Origin: Actinomadura cremea | GTDB lineage: Bacteria; Actinomycetota; Actinomycetes; Streptosporangiales; Streptosporangiaceae | Length of the DNA stretch: 64,000 bases | Assembly: GCF_014648495.1 (NCBI RefSeq) | Contig: NZ_BMRF01000001.1 | Span: 620,001 to 684,000 of the forward strand | Direction of reading: 5' to 3' | Shown here: positions 20,538 to 29,858 of the stretch, piece after piece | Layout of the letters: every line of letters begins with the position of its first letter | Position numbering within the stretch: position 1 is the stretch's first letter | Notes under the pieces: model-generated | Databases searched by the model: none | What the model saw: the letters and a program-made list of their open reading frames with translations, nothing else | Told to the model about the DNA's origin: nothing | Translations under genes and position numbers: made by a program

Positions 20538-20578
20538 CCTCCCCGGCGGCCGGTCCCGGCCGTCAGCCGCCGGGGAGG
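20538..20578. terminator. Bidirectional stem-loop between clpB and the GHKL gene
   Basis: Perfect 13-bp arms at 20538-20550 (CCTCCCCGGCGGC) and 20566-20578, with a 15-nt loop. It lies between the converging stops of clpB (20530) and the GHKL gene (20563) and overlaps the last codons of the latter. It can serve both transcripts and marks the edge of the five-gene cassette. Confidence 0.7.
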
Positions 20579-22896
20579 ACGAGCTGGAAGTGCGCGCCCT
20601 TCAGGACGGGATGCACCGCCTGCCGGGCCGAGAGCAGCAGGTCGCCGTCGACGCGCTGGGCGAGGGTGCGGGCGCGGTGCAGCCCGTCGCCGCGACCGTC
20701 GCCGCGCGTCGACGTCCCCCTGCGGAAGACGCGGTGGCCGCCGATCGCCTCGGCGATGCCGGGCCCGCTGTCCTGGACGTCGACGACCAGGTCCCCGTCG
20801 GTCACGTCGGCCTGCACCCGGACCGAGCCGCCGCTCGCGCCGACGGCCTCGGCGGCGTTGCTCAGCAGCTCGTAGAGCAGGGTCTCCAGCAGCTCGGGCC
20901 GCACCGGGACGGGCGCGGCCGGCGGGCTGTCGACGACGAGCTCGACCCGCGGGTGCGCGGCGGCGAAGTCCGGCCGCAGGCGGGCGAGCACCTCGACGAG
21001 GTCGCTCTGCCCGCCCAGCGGCACGTCGGCGGACGTCAGGTCCGCGGTCTCCGCGGCGAGGGCGCGGGCCGCCTCCGGCCCGGGGGCGGCGTCGTAGGCG
21101 GCACGGCCCGGCGCGAGGGAGTGCCGGTGGAGGTCCCAGGGGCCCGGCGCGGTCTCCGCCGCGGCCTCCTCGACGACGGTCGCCGTGGAGAGCCGCTCCA
21201 GGGCGGCGGGCAGCTGCTCCCCGGCCCGTCCGGCGAGGGTGACCAGCACGCCGCAGCGGCGGAGGACGAGCGCGTCCGGTCCGGTCACGTCGGCGAGGGC
21301 GAGCGCGGCCAGCTCCCCGATCCCCGCCCGCACCGTCGCCTCGTCCACCCCGCCCGCCCGTTCGGAGCTCAGGGCGCTCTCCCGGATCAGGTCGGGCACG
21401 CCGACCCGCTCGCCCGGCATGGCCGCCGCGAGCGCCGCCCAGAAGACGGCCTCCGCCGCCGGGGAGCCCGCCACCGCCGACAGCACCGCGTCGCGGACGC
21501 GCGCGGCCATCCGGGGGTCGTCCCCCCAGCGCGGCAGCCCGCCGACGCGGGGGCGCCGGTCGGAGTCCTGCCGCAGGAAGTCCAGGAGCAGCCGGACGAG
21601 GGCCGGGTCGAGCCCGCTCTCGAACTCCAGGGCCGCCATGGTGGTGAGGTCGCCGAGGCCGGCCAGGTCCACGATCCACGACAGCGCCCGCCAGTCCACG
21701 GTCTCGCCGCCGGCCTCCAGCGCGTGCGTGAAGGCGCTCAGCGGCCACTGCCCGCCCGCGATCCGCAGCAGCGCGACCGAGCGGCGGGTGGGCACGTTGA
21801 TCAGCCGGAGCAGGGAGCGCAGGTCGAGGACGGCCGCGTCGGTGCGGTCGGCGTACCCGCGCGGGACCAGCCCGTGGCCGACGGCCAGGAAGGGCGCGAG
21901 GCCCGGCAGGCGCGGCACCGTCCGGGTCTCGGGGGCGGCGACGAAGAGGTCGACGCCGCCGATCGGCCGGAACCCGGCGGTCTCGGGGTCGGCGAACGCC
22001 CCGGAGAGGGAGGTGAGGTGGCCGCCCTCCACGGGGTGCGCGGTCTTCGGCCCCGGCTCGGCACCCAGGAAGGCGTCGAGCGCGGACGCGAAGTCGGCGG
22101 CGAGCCGCGCGCTGTCGACCTTGCGGAGGGAGTCGTAGGCGTCGAGCAGCCGGTGCTCGACGGAGTCCTGCCGGACGCGCCACAGGCTGAACGACGACGG
22201 GCGGCGCGTCGCCGGGTCCAGGTGCCAGCGCAGCACCTCGTCGGGCTCCTCCTTCCAAAGCCAGTCCGGGAGGGACGGCACGGTGGCGGGCCCGCCGGAC
22301 CGGTCGTCCGGCCGGTCGAGCAGCGCCTCCGCGGCCAGGATCAGCCCCTTGTCCGCCAGCGAGCGGCCGGCGGCGCGCCACTTCTCGTCGGTGCCGTCGA
22401 GCGCGCCGATCCGCTCGAGGACGGCCGCGCGCCGCTCACCGATCCGGTCCTCGAGGTCCAGCTCCAGCCGGTCGAGCTCGGTGGCCGCGTCGGGCCAGGA
22501 CCTCTGGCAGTACTCGACGAGCAGGTCCCGGTCGGCGGTGAACGCCGCGCCCGCGAGCTTCGCGCGTTCGTCCAGCTCCTCCAGCCGGCGCAGCAGCCGC
22601 GTCCGCCGCCGGGCCCGCACCGTGTCGAGCCGCTGGGTGAGTTCGCCGACGACGGCCTCGTCGAGCGCGACGCAGTCGGCGAGCATCGTCTCCGCGAGCT
22701 CGAAGCGGCCCTCGGCGACCAGGCCGTCGAACACGCCGTACTCGTCCTGACCGGCCGCGACGCCCTCCAGCAGCGCGTGGGCCAGCTCCTCGGGGCCCGC
22801 CGACTCGCCGAGCGCGACCAGCAGCCGCCGGTGCCGGAACCGCTGCGGCCACTCCTCGACCAGCTCGCTCAGGAAGCCGTCCAGCTCCTCGTTCAC
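20563..22896 (-). CDS. Large protein with C-terminal GHKL/HATPase_c domain (cassette gene 5)
   Basis: A 777-residue cytosolic protein. The first 660 residues are mostly helical and match no family I know; the beginning reads NEELDGFLSELVEEWPQRFR. The last 110 residues have GHKL ATP-site motifs. The N box is LLYELLSNAAEAVG with Asn near 680, the G1 box is DVQDSGPGIAE with Asp near 709, and the G2 box is GDGRGDGLHRARTLAQ near 732. No phospho-acceptor His box or receiver domain is seen, so it is not a classical two-component kinase; it may act as an ATP-driven clamp like Hsp90 or MutL relatives. The GTG start overlaps the PLD-gene stop (GTGA). It is the last gene of the cassette and is followed by a stem-loop. 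Confidence 0.8.
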   Translation of the reverse strand: MNEELDGFLSELVEEWPQRFRHRRLLVALGESAGPEELAHALLEGVAAGQDEYGVFDGLVAEGRFELAETMLADCVALDEAVVGELTQRLDTVRARRRTRLLRRLEELDERAKLAGAAFTADRDLLVEYCQRSWPDAATELDRLELDLEDRIGERRAAVLERIGALDGTDEKWRAAGRSLADKGLILAAEALLDRPDDRSGGPATVPSLPDWLWKEEPDEVLRWHLDPATRRPSSFSLWRVRQDSVEHRLLDAYDSLRKVDSARLAADFASALDAFLGAEPGPKTAHPVEGGHLTSLSGAFADPETAGFRPIGGVDLFVAAPETRTVPRLPGLAPFLAVGHGLVPRGYADRTDAAVLDLRSLLRLINVPTRRSVALLRIAGGQWPLSAFTHALEAGGETVDWRALSWIVDLAGLGDLTTMAALEFESGLDPALVRLLLDFLRQDSDRRPRVGGLPRWGDDPRMAARVRDAVLSAVAGSPAAEAVFWAALAAAMPGERVGVPDLIRESALSSERAGGVDEATVRAGIGELAALALADVTGPDALVLRRCGVLVTLAGRAGEQLPAALERLSTATVVEEAAAETAPGPWDLHRHSLAPGRAAYDAAPGPEAARALAAETADLTSADVPLGGQSDLVEVLARLRPDFAAAHPRVELVVDSPPAAPVPVRPELLETLLYELLSNAAEAVGASGGSVRVQADVTDGDLVVDVQDSGPGIAEAIGGHRVFRRGTSTRGDGRGDGLHRARTLAQRVDGDLLLSARQAVHPVLKGAHFQLVLPGG

Positions 22897-25800
22897 CGCC
22901 GCCCCCCGCGCTGCTCTTCCCGGTACCAGTCGTAGAGGGGGCGGAGCCGTTCGAGCAGCGCGAGCATCGGCTGCCCGTACGGGTCCTCCACGCGCCCCAC
23001 CTCGCTGAACAGGTCGTCCCAGCGGTCGGCCAGCTCCTTGCCGAGCCGGCGGCAGCCGTCCAGCTCCTCGTCCCGCGCCCCGGGGTCGGCGTGCTCCCCC
23101 TCCCGCGACACGAGGGTCCGCGCCGTCCGGACGATCGACTCGATCCGCCGGACGAAGGACGTCTGCACGCGCCCGGCGATCGGCTTCCCGCCGGCCTCGC
23201 GGATGAGCCCGTCCAGGTGCTGCCGGACGCTGCCGGGAAGCTCCGCCGCCAGGTGGGGGCGGCGGCCGGGGTCGCGCGCCGCCTCCCGGATCAGGGCGAG
23301 CAGCCCGCCCTCGGTGAGGAGCCGCTCGTGCATCGCGCCGCCCGCCTCGAAGATGAACTGGCCGCGCAGCCCCTCGAACTGGTCGATCCGCGCCGCCACG
23401 CCGGCCCACGCGTCCTCGGCGTCCGCGCGGTCCGTCGACCGTTCGAGCGAGGACGCGAAGGTCTTCATCGGCAGCGGGCGGCCGGAGCCCCGCTCCGCGG
23501 CGGCCTCCGCCAGGCCGCGCCAGGCGTCCGGCAGGGCGTCCGCCAGCATCAGGGCGACCTCGCCGCCCTGCTCCCCGCCGCGCAGCAGCGCGTCGGCGAT
23601 CCCGCCGACCGCGCCCACCAGCCGGGGCGTGGCGTCGGTCTCCACCAGGGTCAGCGCCGCGCTGAGCAGCAGGTCGCCGATCTCGCCGACCGGGGCGGCC
23701 TCCAGCGGGACGGCGGCGGCGCACGCGGCGACGTCCGCCGGCCGCGACAGCAGGCGGCCGACGACCGCGCCCTCGATGAAGGCGCGGCGCCGCCAGGCGT
23801 CGGCGACCAGCCACCGGGCCCAGCGTTCCCGCTCCTCGGGCCGGGCGTCGCCGTCCAGTCCCAGCACCACCGCGGCGCCGCGGCGCAGCTCCGCCGCGGG
23901 GACGCCGACGCGCTCCCACAGGTCGAGGACGGCCCACGGGTCGTCGAACCGCCTGATCTGCTCGTGCACGACCGCGGTGAACCCCTCCGGGCCGGGCGCC
24001 ATCCTCGCCTGCTCCAGCAGGGGCAGCGCCGCCTGCGCCGCCACGCCCGACCGGGGCCGCGCCTCCGCGCCGGGCACGTCGCCGTCCGGGGCGGCGCCGG
24101 GGACCCGGGGGACGCCCAGCGCGTCGGCGAACGCGTCGGCGATCGCCCGTCCGCGCACGAGCAGCCCGAGCTGGCCGACCCGTCCGGACCTCGGGTTGTG
24201 GCCGCCCTCGCTCAGCGGGGAGAAGCTGCCCAGCAGGACGTTCTCCCCGCTGAGCACCGCGCGGATGCCCGCGTGCCGCTTCCGGACGTGGACGCCCGCG
24301 TCCTGCGCGGCCGACAGCTCGGCGAACGCCTTGCCGACGTTGCCGGTGACGGTCGTGGGGGGATGCACGAGGTGGACGCTCGCACCGGCGGACGCGATCT
24401 CGCGGATCTGCCGGGCCATCGCGTCGTTGGCGACCCGGGGGTCGATGCGGTCGTCGGTGATGACCAGCCGGTCGCTGCGGGTGGTCAGCGCGGACGCGAT
24501 CAGGTCCCGGTGGGCGCTGTCGCGGACCAGCTCGACCGACGGGTTGCGGTCGGTGGCGCGGCGGATCGCGTCGAGGATCGCGGCGTGGTGCTCGGCCCAG
24601 CTCTCGGCCCACAGCCGGACGGTGGCCTCGTCGACGTTCCCGAGGTCGGGGTCGGGCAGGTGCTCGGCGAGTTCCGGGCCCCGCGCGCGTCCGGTGCCGC
24701 CGCCCGGATCGTCCGGCCGGAGCTGAATGCGGGCGCCGTTGCCCGCGAAGGGGTAGTTCTTCCGCGCCCAGAGCAGCGCCTCGGCGACGCACCTCGGGAC
24801 GGCGGGGCCGTCGGCGGCGGGCTCGACGAGCACGCCGAGCTCGCCCTTGTCGCCCTTCTTCTCGGTGGCGAGGGGGCTGCGCGACCCGAAGAGCGCGCGG
24901 TGGCCGTCCTGCACCAGGACGCACGCGTCGGTCTGGGTGCTGCGCTCCTCGAACAGGACCTGCGCCGGGTACCGGGTCTTCAGCTCGTTCAGCGCCGTCC
25001 GGACGGGCGCGTCGAGGACGTCGGAGGAGCTGCGGCCCCACAGCACGACCAGGCCGACGCCCTTGTCGAGCCGCTCGCGGAGCAGGGGGAGGCACTGGTT
25101 CAGCGCGTGGTAGTGGATGAGCGGGCTGGACACGACGATCTGGTTCCGCGCCGCGCCGATCAGGTCCTCCACGGCCCACGTGTAGCCGGCCGTCCCCTCG
25201 ATCAGGGTGACCGCCGCGCGGGCGAGTTCGGCGTCCGCGATCCGCTCCGCGATCGTGGTGGCGAGCGCGTGCAGCTCCTTCTGCTCGCGCTCGACCATCC
25301 CGACCTCGGTGTCGGGGAGGCGGGCGACGCGCCTGGACATCTGCGCCAGGAGGCTCTGCAGCGTCTCCGGCGTGGTCAGGCCGTGGTCGGCCTGACCCGT
25401 GAACTTGCGGACGAACTCGTGGTCGGGCTGCTCGTCGACCAGGTTCATGAGGTGCTCGGCCATGCGCTGCCGCGCCCGGGTGGCCCACATGTGGTCGTCG
25501 TCGATCAGGCGGACGGCGAGCCGGTCGGTCTGGGCGTCGATGCGGGCCGTGACGCGCACCGAGAGCCAGCGCAGCTCCTCGGGCGGCCGGAGCACGGGGC
25601 TGCCGAACCCGACGTCCAGGACGTTGTCCCGGAAACCGGTGCGCCGCCGGTCGTACCGGACGGCGGACTGGACGGCCTCCAGCAGGTCGCTCGCCGACAG
25701 GTCGGCCTCGGTCACCCCGTGGTGGGCCGGCAGTTCCAGGCTGCCCTCGCGGGAGCGCCGGTCGCCCCGGTGCTCGGGGAAGATCTGGCCGGTCACGGGT

Positions 25801-26129
25801 TCGAACAGGAAGCGCCTGGTCTCCTGCTTGGTGGAGACGTCGCGCAGCCCGCCCTCCATGAGCATCTCCCGCGCCCCGTCGGTCAGGTCCAGCTCCCCGG
25901 AGTCGAACCGGACGAGGACGTGCCCCTTGCTCCACAGGCTGTGGACGACGTCGACGATGATGCGCTCCGGCAGCCCGAACAGGTCGACCTGCTGCTCCAC
26001 GGTGGTGCGGTCGGCGGCGATCGCGCGGGCGACGAGGTCCTCCAGCGTCGTCAGGCCGCTCTCGGGGCCGAGCAGGACCTTGAGCGCGACCAGCCGGCAC
26101 GGCACCGCCAGCTCCACGATGCCGCTCAT
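22893..26129 (-). CDS. Degenerate phospholipase-D-fold protein (MkoB-like, cassette gene 4)
   Basis: A 1078-residue cytosolic protein with a winged-helix-like start (LEDLVARAIAADRTTVEQQV). Two PLD-like half-sites follow. The first (about 345-470) reads VVSSPLIHYHALNQCLPLL, then CVLVQDGHRALFGSRSPL. The second (about 575-690) reads HAGIRAVLSGENVLLGSFSP, then GQLGLLVRGRAIADAF. The GS-x-S/N-P signatures are retained. The catalytic HxK is not: the first half-site lacks it and the second has HAG. Nuclease activity may therefore be lost or altered. The C-terminal 350 residues are helical and unassigned. It overlaps both neighbours by 4 bp. A PLD-family partner of a kinase-helicase is the reported type I Mokosh arrangement. 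Confidence 0.75.
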   Translation of the reverse strand: MSGIVELAVPCRLVALKVLLGPESGLTTLEDLVARAIAADRTTVEQQVDLFGLPERIIVDVVHSLWSKGHVLVRFDSGELDLTDGAREMLMEGGLRDVSTKQETRRFLFEPVTGQIFPEHRGDRRSREGSLELPAHHGVTEADLSASDLLEAVQSAVRYDRRRTGFRDNVLDVGFGSPVLRPPEELRWLSVRVTARIDAQTDRLAVRLIDDDHMWATRARQRMAEHLMNLVDEQPDHEFVRKFTGQADHGLTTPETLQSLLAQMSRRVARLPDTEVGMVEREQKELHALATTIAERIADAELARAAVTLIEGTAGYTWAVEDLIGAARNQIVVSSPLIHYHALNQCLPLLRERLDKGVGLVVLWGRSSSDVLDAPVRTALNELKTRYPAQVLFEERSTQTDACVLVQDGHRALFGSRSPLATEKKGDKGELGVLVEPAADGPAVPRCVAEALLWARKNYPFAGNGARIQLRPDDPGGGTGRARGPELAEHLPDPDLGNVDEATVRLWAESWAEHHAAILDAIRRATDRNPSVELVRDSAHRDLIASALTTRSDRLVITDDRIDPRVANDAMARQIREIASAGASVHLVHPPTTVTGNVGKAFAELSAAQDAGVHVRKRHAGIRAVLSGENVLLGSFSPLSEGGHNPRSGRVGQLGLLVRGRAIADAFADALGVPRVPGAAPDGDVPGAEARPRSGVAAQAALPLLEQARMAPGPEGFTAVVHEQIRRFDDPWAVLDLWERVGVPAAELRRGAAVVLGLDGDARPEERERWARWLVADAWRRRAFIEGAVVGRLLSRPADVAACAAAVPLEAAPVGEIGDLLLSAALTLVETDATPRLVGAVGGIADALLRGGEQGGEVALMLADALPDAWRGLAEAAAERGSGRPLPMKTFASSLERSTDRADAEDAWAGVAARIDQFEGLRGQFIFEAGGAMHERLLTEGGLLALIREAARDPGRRPHLAAELPGSVRQHLDGLIREAGGKPIAGRVQTSFVRRIESIVRTARTLVSREGEHADPGARDEELDGCRRLGKELADRWDDLFSEVGRVEDPYGQPMLALLERLRPLYDWYREEQRGGRR

Positions 26130-29100
26130 CGCCCGTCCGGCCTCTCACCCGGGACGACGACGCCGTGGCGCTTGATCGTCGAGGTCAGGATCTCCCACGA
26201 GGTGCCGCCGTTCTCCGCGAAGTGCCCGAAGTTGCCGACCAGCACCAGCAGCCGGCGGGCGCGCGACAGCAGGACGTTCGCGACCTCCTGCTGCCCCACG
26301 TGCCCGATGTTCGCGGAGACCGTGTTGCCGGTGCGCGTCGTCCGCACCAGGGACACGATCACGCGGTCGGCCTCGCGCCCCTGGAAGGAGTGCGCGGTGT
26401 GCACCCGGCCGCGGAGCAGGTCCTTGTTCTCCAGCATCTGCTTCTGCGCCCGGTACGGCGTGAGGACGACGAGGCCCCCGGCGTCCTCCTGCGCCCGAGC
26501 GGCCGGAAGCGGGTCGGGCCGCATCCGGTCCACGATCCCGCCGATGAGCTCGACCTCCCCCAGGTTGAACCAGAACGGCTGCTCGACGCAGTCGTCGAGC
26601 CCGGCGGTGTCCACCCACACGAGCGGCTGGTCCTTGAGGAACGCGGGCTGCGTCACCCCGTGCTCCCGCTCGGCCATCGCGGACGTGCCGAGGAAGCTCT
26701 TCGGCAGGCCGTCCTCGTCCAGTTCCACCGGATCGAGACCGTAGAAGGCGCGGCCGACCGGTTCGGCGATGGTCGGGTGCATCCGGAACTGCAACTCCAG
26801 CCGTCCGAGCGGCGAGGCGTTGTGGCTCAGCACGGGGGCCTCCTCGGCCTGCGTGCTCGCGAGGTTCTCGAAGAGGTGCCCGAACATCTTGAGCACCCGC
26901 TCGCGCTCCCTGCGCTCGTCGAAGTGCTGCCGCATGTCCTTGTCGGCGTTGTCGCGGAGGCTCCCGAGGAACTGCAGGACCTCCTCCTCCCGGTGCGCGC
27001 CGAGCTGCCGGTGGTCCCCGATCAGCGTCCACCGGGAGCCGAGCACGAGCGGGATCACGACCTCGGTCGGCCACGCCTTGGCGGCCTCCTCGACGATCAC
27101 CCAGTCGAACATGTCGGCCGGGTCGCGCACGGTGTCGGTGATGGTCGCGGCGATCGAGCAGGTGGCCAGCACCACGCTCGCGCCGCTCTTGATCCGGTCG
27201 GTCAGCTCGATCTTGTTGGAGGTGACGCTGCGCAGCCACTCCTGCGCGAGGGGCCGGTCCTGCTCGGTGAGCGGCCGCGGCCGCCGGTGCGGCGGCAGCC
27301 GCTCGAACGCCTCGCGCTGCGCCGACGTGAGGGCCTCGGGGTTCAGCATCCACGTGAGCCGCCGCTCGATGCCGGCCGCCACGCGCTCGGTGAGCATGCT
27401 CAGCGTGTGCTTGCGCACCTCCTCGTCCTTGACCTTGTCCTCGTCGTCCTGGACGCCGGAGGTCTCGCGCAGGATGAGGGTGTCCGGCATCTCCTTGATC
27501 AGGCGGGCGGCGATGTTGTCGAGGGCGTAGTTGGACTGCGCGCTCACCAGGACACGGGCGCCCGGCTCCTCCTTCAGGAACCGGCGCAGGGCGTGCGCGG
27601 CGACCGTCGTCTTGCCCGTCCCCGGGGGGCCCTGCAGGGCGTAGAAGGGGTGCAGGGCGAGCATGTCGTTGATGCGGTCCGGCGCGTCGCCCTCCAGGTC
27701 CTCGCCCTCGCCGGTCGTCCAGCGTCCCCGGCCGAGGTCGTAGGCGATCGGCTCGCGGAGGCTGCGGATCAGCGCGGCCTGGCTCTCCAGCATCGTCCTG
27801 GCCTGGCTCTGCCGGCTCATCTGCGGTTCCGCCCCGCCGTCCTCGGCGGGCCGGAGCCAGCCCACGCTGGGCACCACCTGCCCCTTGTGCGGCCGGACCA
27901 CGATCGTGTCGCCGTCCCTGCGCTCCACGAAGTCGACTTTGATCCGGTTGCGGCCGAAGTAGGGGCCCTTCTGCCGGCCGCCGACGACGTCGAGGGTGAT
28001 GTACTCGGCCTCGCTGTCGAGGTTCTCGACGAAGTCGCTGAGCCGGGGCCGCCGCTTGGGGTCGGCGCTGTAGGCGGTGAGCAGCGGATTGCGGTGCCGC
28101 CACTCCGCGTCCCGGTGCTCGTCGAAGGTGAGCACGGCGCTGCCGGGGTCCTCGGCCAGGTCGATCCGCGTGAACGGGTACTTGCGGGCGTCCAGTGCGG
28201 CCCGCTGGTACTTCAGCAGGAAGTCGATCGACCGCAGGAACTCCTGCTCGCCGGGGGTGCGCCGGCGCGTCCGCTCGACCTGGTCGGTGAGCGGCAGCCA
28301 GGACGGGCGGTTCCGGCGGACGTGCGCGAGGCTCTGCCCGGGGTAGAACGGGACGACCTCGATGCGGCCCACCTTGCGCCGCGGCCTCGCCTGGACGAGG
28401 GCGTGCGCGTGGTTGCGGTCCTTGAGGTACTTGATGACCAGCGTGTCCTCGTGGCGCTCGCCGCGGCGCCTGCTGACGAGGTCCTCGTCGTAGAGGTAGG
28501 CGCAGAACCAGACCGCCTGCTCCCCGATCAGCACCCAGCGCGCCTCTTCGAGCTTCTCGGTGTCGTCGGTGGCGTAGCCGACCGCCCCGGTCGGGGACCA
28601 GACCAGCTCGGCCTTCCGCAGCTCCCGGACGTAGAAGTTCTTCAGCTCCTCGCGGCCCGCCGGGGTCTCCGGGCTGTGGCTGATCCACTTGCGCAGCTCG
28701 AAGATCGTCTCGACGGACTGGTCGGGCATGAACGCCACCAGGCGGGGCGTCTCCTCGTCCTCCGCCTTCTCCCAGAGCTGCCGGATCCCGTCCCAGTTCT
28801 GCTCCAGCCGCCGCGACGCCTGGAAGGACGTCGGCCGCCCGCCGGGGGCCTCGTCCAGCATGTCCTGGAGCAGCGTGGTGAGCGGCTTCGGGAGGTCGAA
28901 CCTGCCGGTGAGGTGGCTCCGCATCTCCCGGCGGAGCCTGGCCAGCGCCACCGACAGGGCCGGTCCCTCCGCGGCCTGGGCCGCGTCGTAGGCGTCCGGG
29001 AGCAGTTCGGGGAGCGGGCCGCAGAACCACTCCCACCCGAGCACCCCCATGCCGAAGACGTCGGTCGTCTCCCAGTCGCGCTGCCTGGACGCGCGCTCGC

Positions 29101-29800
29101 CCAGCAGGAAGTCGAGGGTCTCCGGCGCGAGGTAGGCGAGATGCCGCGCGTTCTCCATGCCCGGCGGAGGGGTCAGGTAGAGCCGCCGGACGAGCTGCGT
29201 CACCTGCTCGTCGTCCTGCAGGACGGTCCGCCGCACGAGGTTCCCGATGAGCGCGCTCATCTCGAAGCGGGTGAGCTGCAGGGAGACGGAGTCCTCGCCG
29301 TGCTGCCGGACGGACCGCAGCGCGCCCATCGTGAGGTTGCGGTGCAGCAGCCGGGCGCCGTGCAGGTGCGTCAGCGCGTCGAGCAGGACGCTGAAGGTGT
29401 CGAGGGCCTCGGTCGGCTCCGCGCGCGCCCAGGCGACGGTGTCGTCCACCGAGAGCTGCTGCCCCAGGCTCTCGGTGATGGTGAAGGCGACGCCGTCGGG
29501 CGCGTGGAAGCTGCCGCTGACGATCTTCGGCAGCGCCGGGTGGTCGAGGGCGTCCAGCCGCAGCAGCCCGCGCACCTCGTGCTCCCACAGTTCACCGGCG
29601 AACCCGTGGATGCCGAAGAAGAGGGACGCCTCGTGGCGCATCGCCTCGTCGCCCGGCCGGTGCAGTTCGGCCCGGACGAGGAGCCCCGGCACCACGACCT
29701 CGGGATCGCCCACCCGTTCGTACGGGCCGTAGGGGGCGCCGGGTTTGCAGAAAAGCCGATCGATGAGTTCGGGATATTCCTCCGGCGAATACGCACGCAC
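26126..29800 (-). CDS. Pseudokinase-Upf1-like SF1 helicase fusion (MkoA-like, cassette gene 3)
   Basis: A 1224-residue protein. Residues about 60-330 have a protein-kinase fold: HRNLTMGALR at 153-162 in place of HRDLKPxN, an intact APE motif (YLAPETLDF, 223-231), and DVFGMGVLGWEWFCG. The catalytic Asp is Asn, and the DFG position reads RFE, so it is probably a pseudokinase. From about 715 to the end is an Upf1/DNA2-type helicase: Walker A GPPGTGKT at about 724, motif II DWVIVEEAAKAW, DHRQLGA, LQFRMHP, TPYRAQ, AHSFQGREADRVIVS and NVLLSRARRLLVLVGN. The start is GTG; 58 bp separate it from the caspase gene, and an ATGA overlap links it to the PLD gene. This pairing resembles type I Mokosh. Confidence 0.88.
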   Translation of the reverse strand: MRAYSPEEYPELIDRLFCKPGAPYGPYERVGDPEVVVPGLLVRAELHRPGDEAMRHEASLFFGIHGFAGELWEHEVRGLLRLDALDHPALPKIVSGSFHAPDGVAFTITESLGQQLSVDDTVAWARAEPTEALDTFSVLLDALTHLHGARLLHRNLTMGALRSVRQHGEDSVSLQLTRFEMSALIGNLVRRTVLQDDEQVTQLVRRLYLTPPPGMENARHLAYLAPETLDFLLGERASRQRDWETTDVFGMGVLGWEWFCGPLPELLPDAYDAAQAAEGPALSVALARLRREMRSHLTGRFDLPKPLTTLLQDMLDEAPGGRPTSFQASRRLEQNWDGIRQLWEKAEDEETPRLVAFMPDQSVETIFELRKWISHSPETPAGREELKNFYVRELRKAELVWSPTGAVGYATDDTEKLEEARWVLIGEQAVWFCAYLYDEDLVSRRRGERHEDTLVIKYLKDRNHAHALVQARPRRKVGRIEVVPFYPGQSLAHVRRNRPSWLPLTDQVERTRRRTPGEQEFLRSIDFLLKYQRAALDARKYPFTRIDLAEDPGSAVLTFDEHRDAEWRHRNPLLTAYSADPKRRPRLSDFVENLDSEAEYITLDVVGGRQKGPYFGRNRIKVDFVERRDGDTIVVRPHKGQVVPSVGWLRPAEDGGAEPQMSRQSQARTMLESQAALIRSLREPIAYDLGRGRWTTGEGEDLEGDAPDRINDMLALHPFYALQGPPGTGKTTVAAHALRRFLKEEPGARVLVSAQSNYALDNIAARLIKEMPDTLILRETSGVQDDEDKVKDEEVRKHTLSMLTERVAAGIERRLTWMLNPEALTSAQREAFERLPPHRRPRPLTEQDRPLAQEWLRSVTSNKIELTDRIKSGASVVLATCSIAATITDTVRDPADMFDWVIVEEAAKAWPTEVVIPLVLGSRWTLIGDHRQLGAHREEEVLQFLGSLRDNADKDMRQHFDERRERERVLKMFGHLFENLASTQAEEAPVLSHNASPLGRLELQFRMHPTIAEPVGRAFYGLDPVELDEDGLPKSFLGTSAMAEREHGVTQPAFLKDQPLVWVDTAGLDDCVEQPFWFNLGEVELIGGIVDRMRPDPLPAARAQEDAGGLVVLTPYRAQKQMLENKDLLRGRVHTAHSFQGREADRVIVSLVRTTRTGNTVSANIGHVGQQEVANVLLSRARRLLVLVGNFGHFAENGGTSWEILTSTIKRHGVVVPGERPDGR

Positions 29801-29858
29801 TGGTCAATAATGCCAACATTTCCGCGCCGACGTAAGAGAAGCTGACGACTCCACCAAT
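29801..29858 (-). promoter_or_regulatory. Low-GC spacer inside the cassette, possible internal promoter
   Basis: These 58 bp are clearly poorer in GC than the surroundings and form the only real gap in the five-gene cassette. They could hold an internal promoter for the kinase-helicase, PLD and GHKL genes. I see no convincing -35/-10 pair and no good Shine-Dalgarno before the GTG at 29800. Confidence 0.3.

Noticed and set aside
26165-29845. 1226-codon plus-strand frame opposite the kinase-helicase
   Set aside because: Shadow of the helicase gene; low-complexity, with no ribosome site or known motifs.
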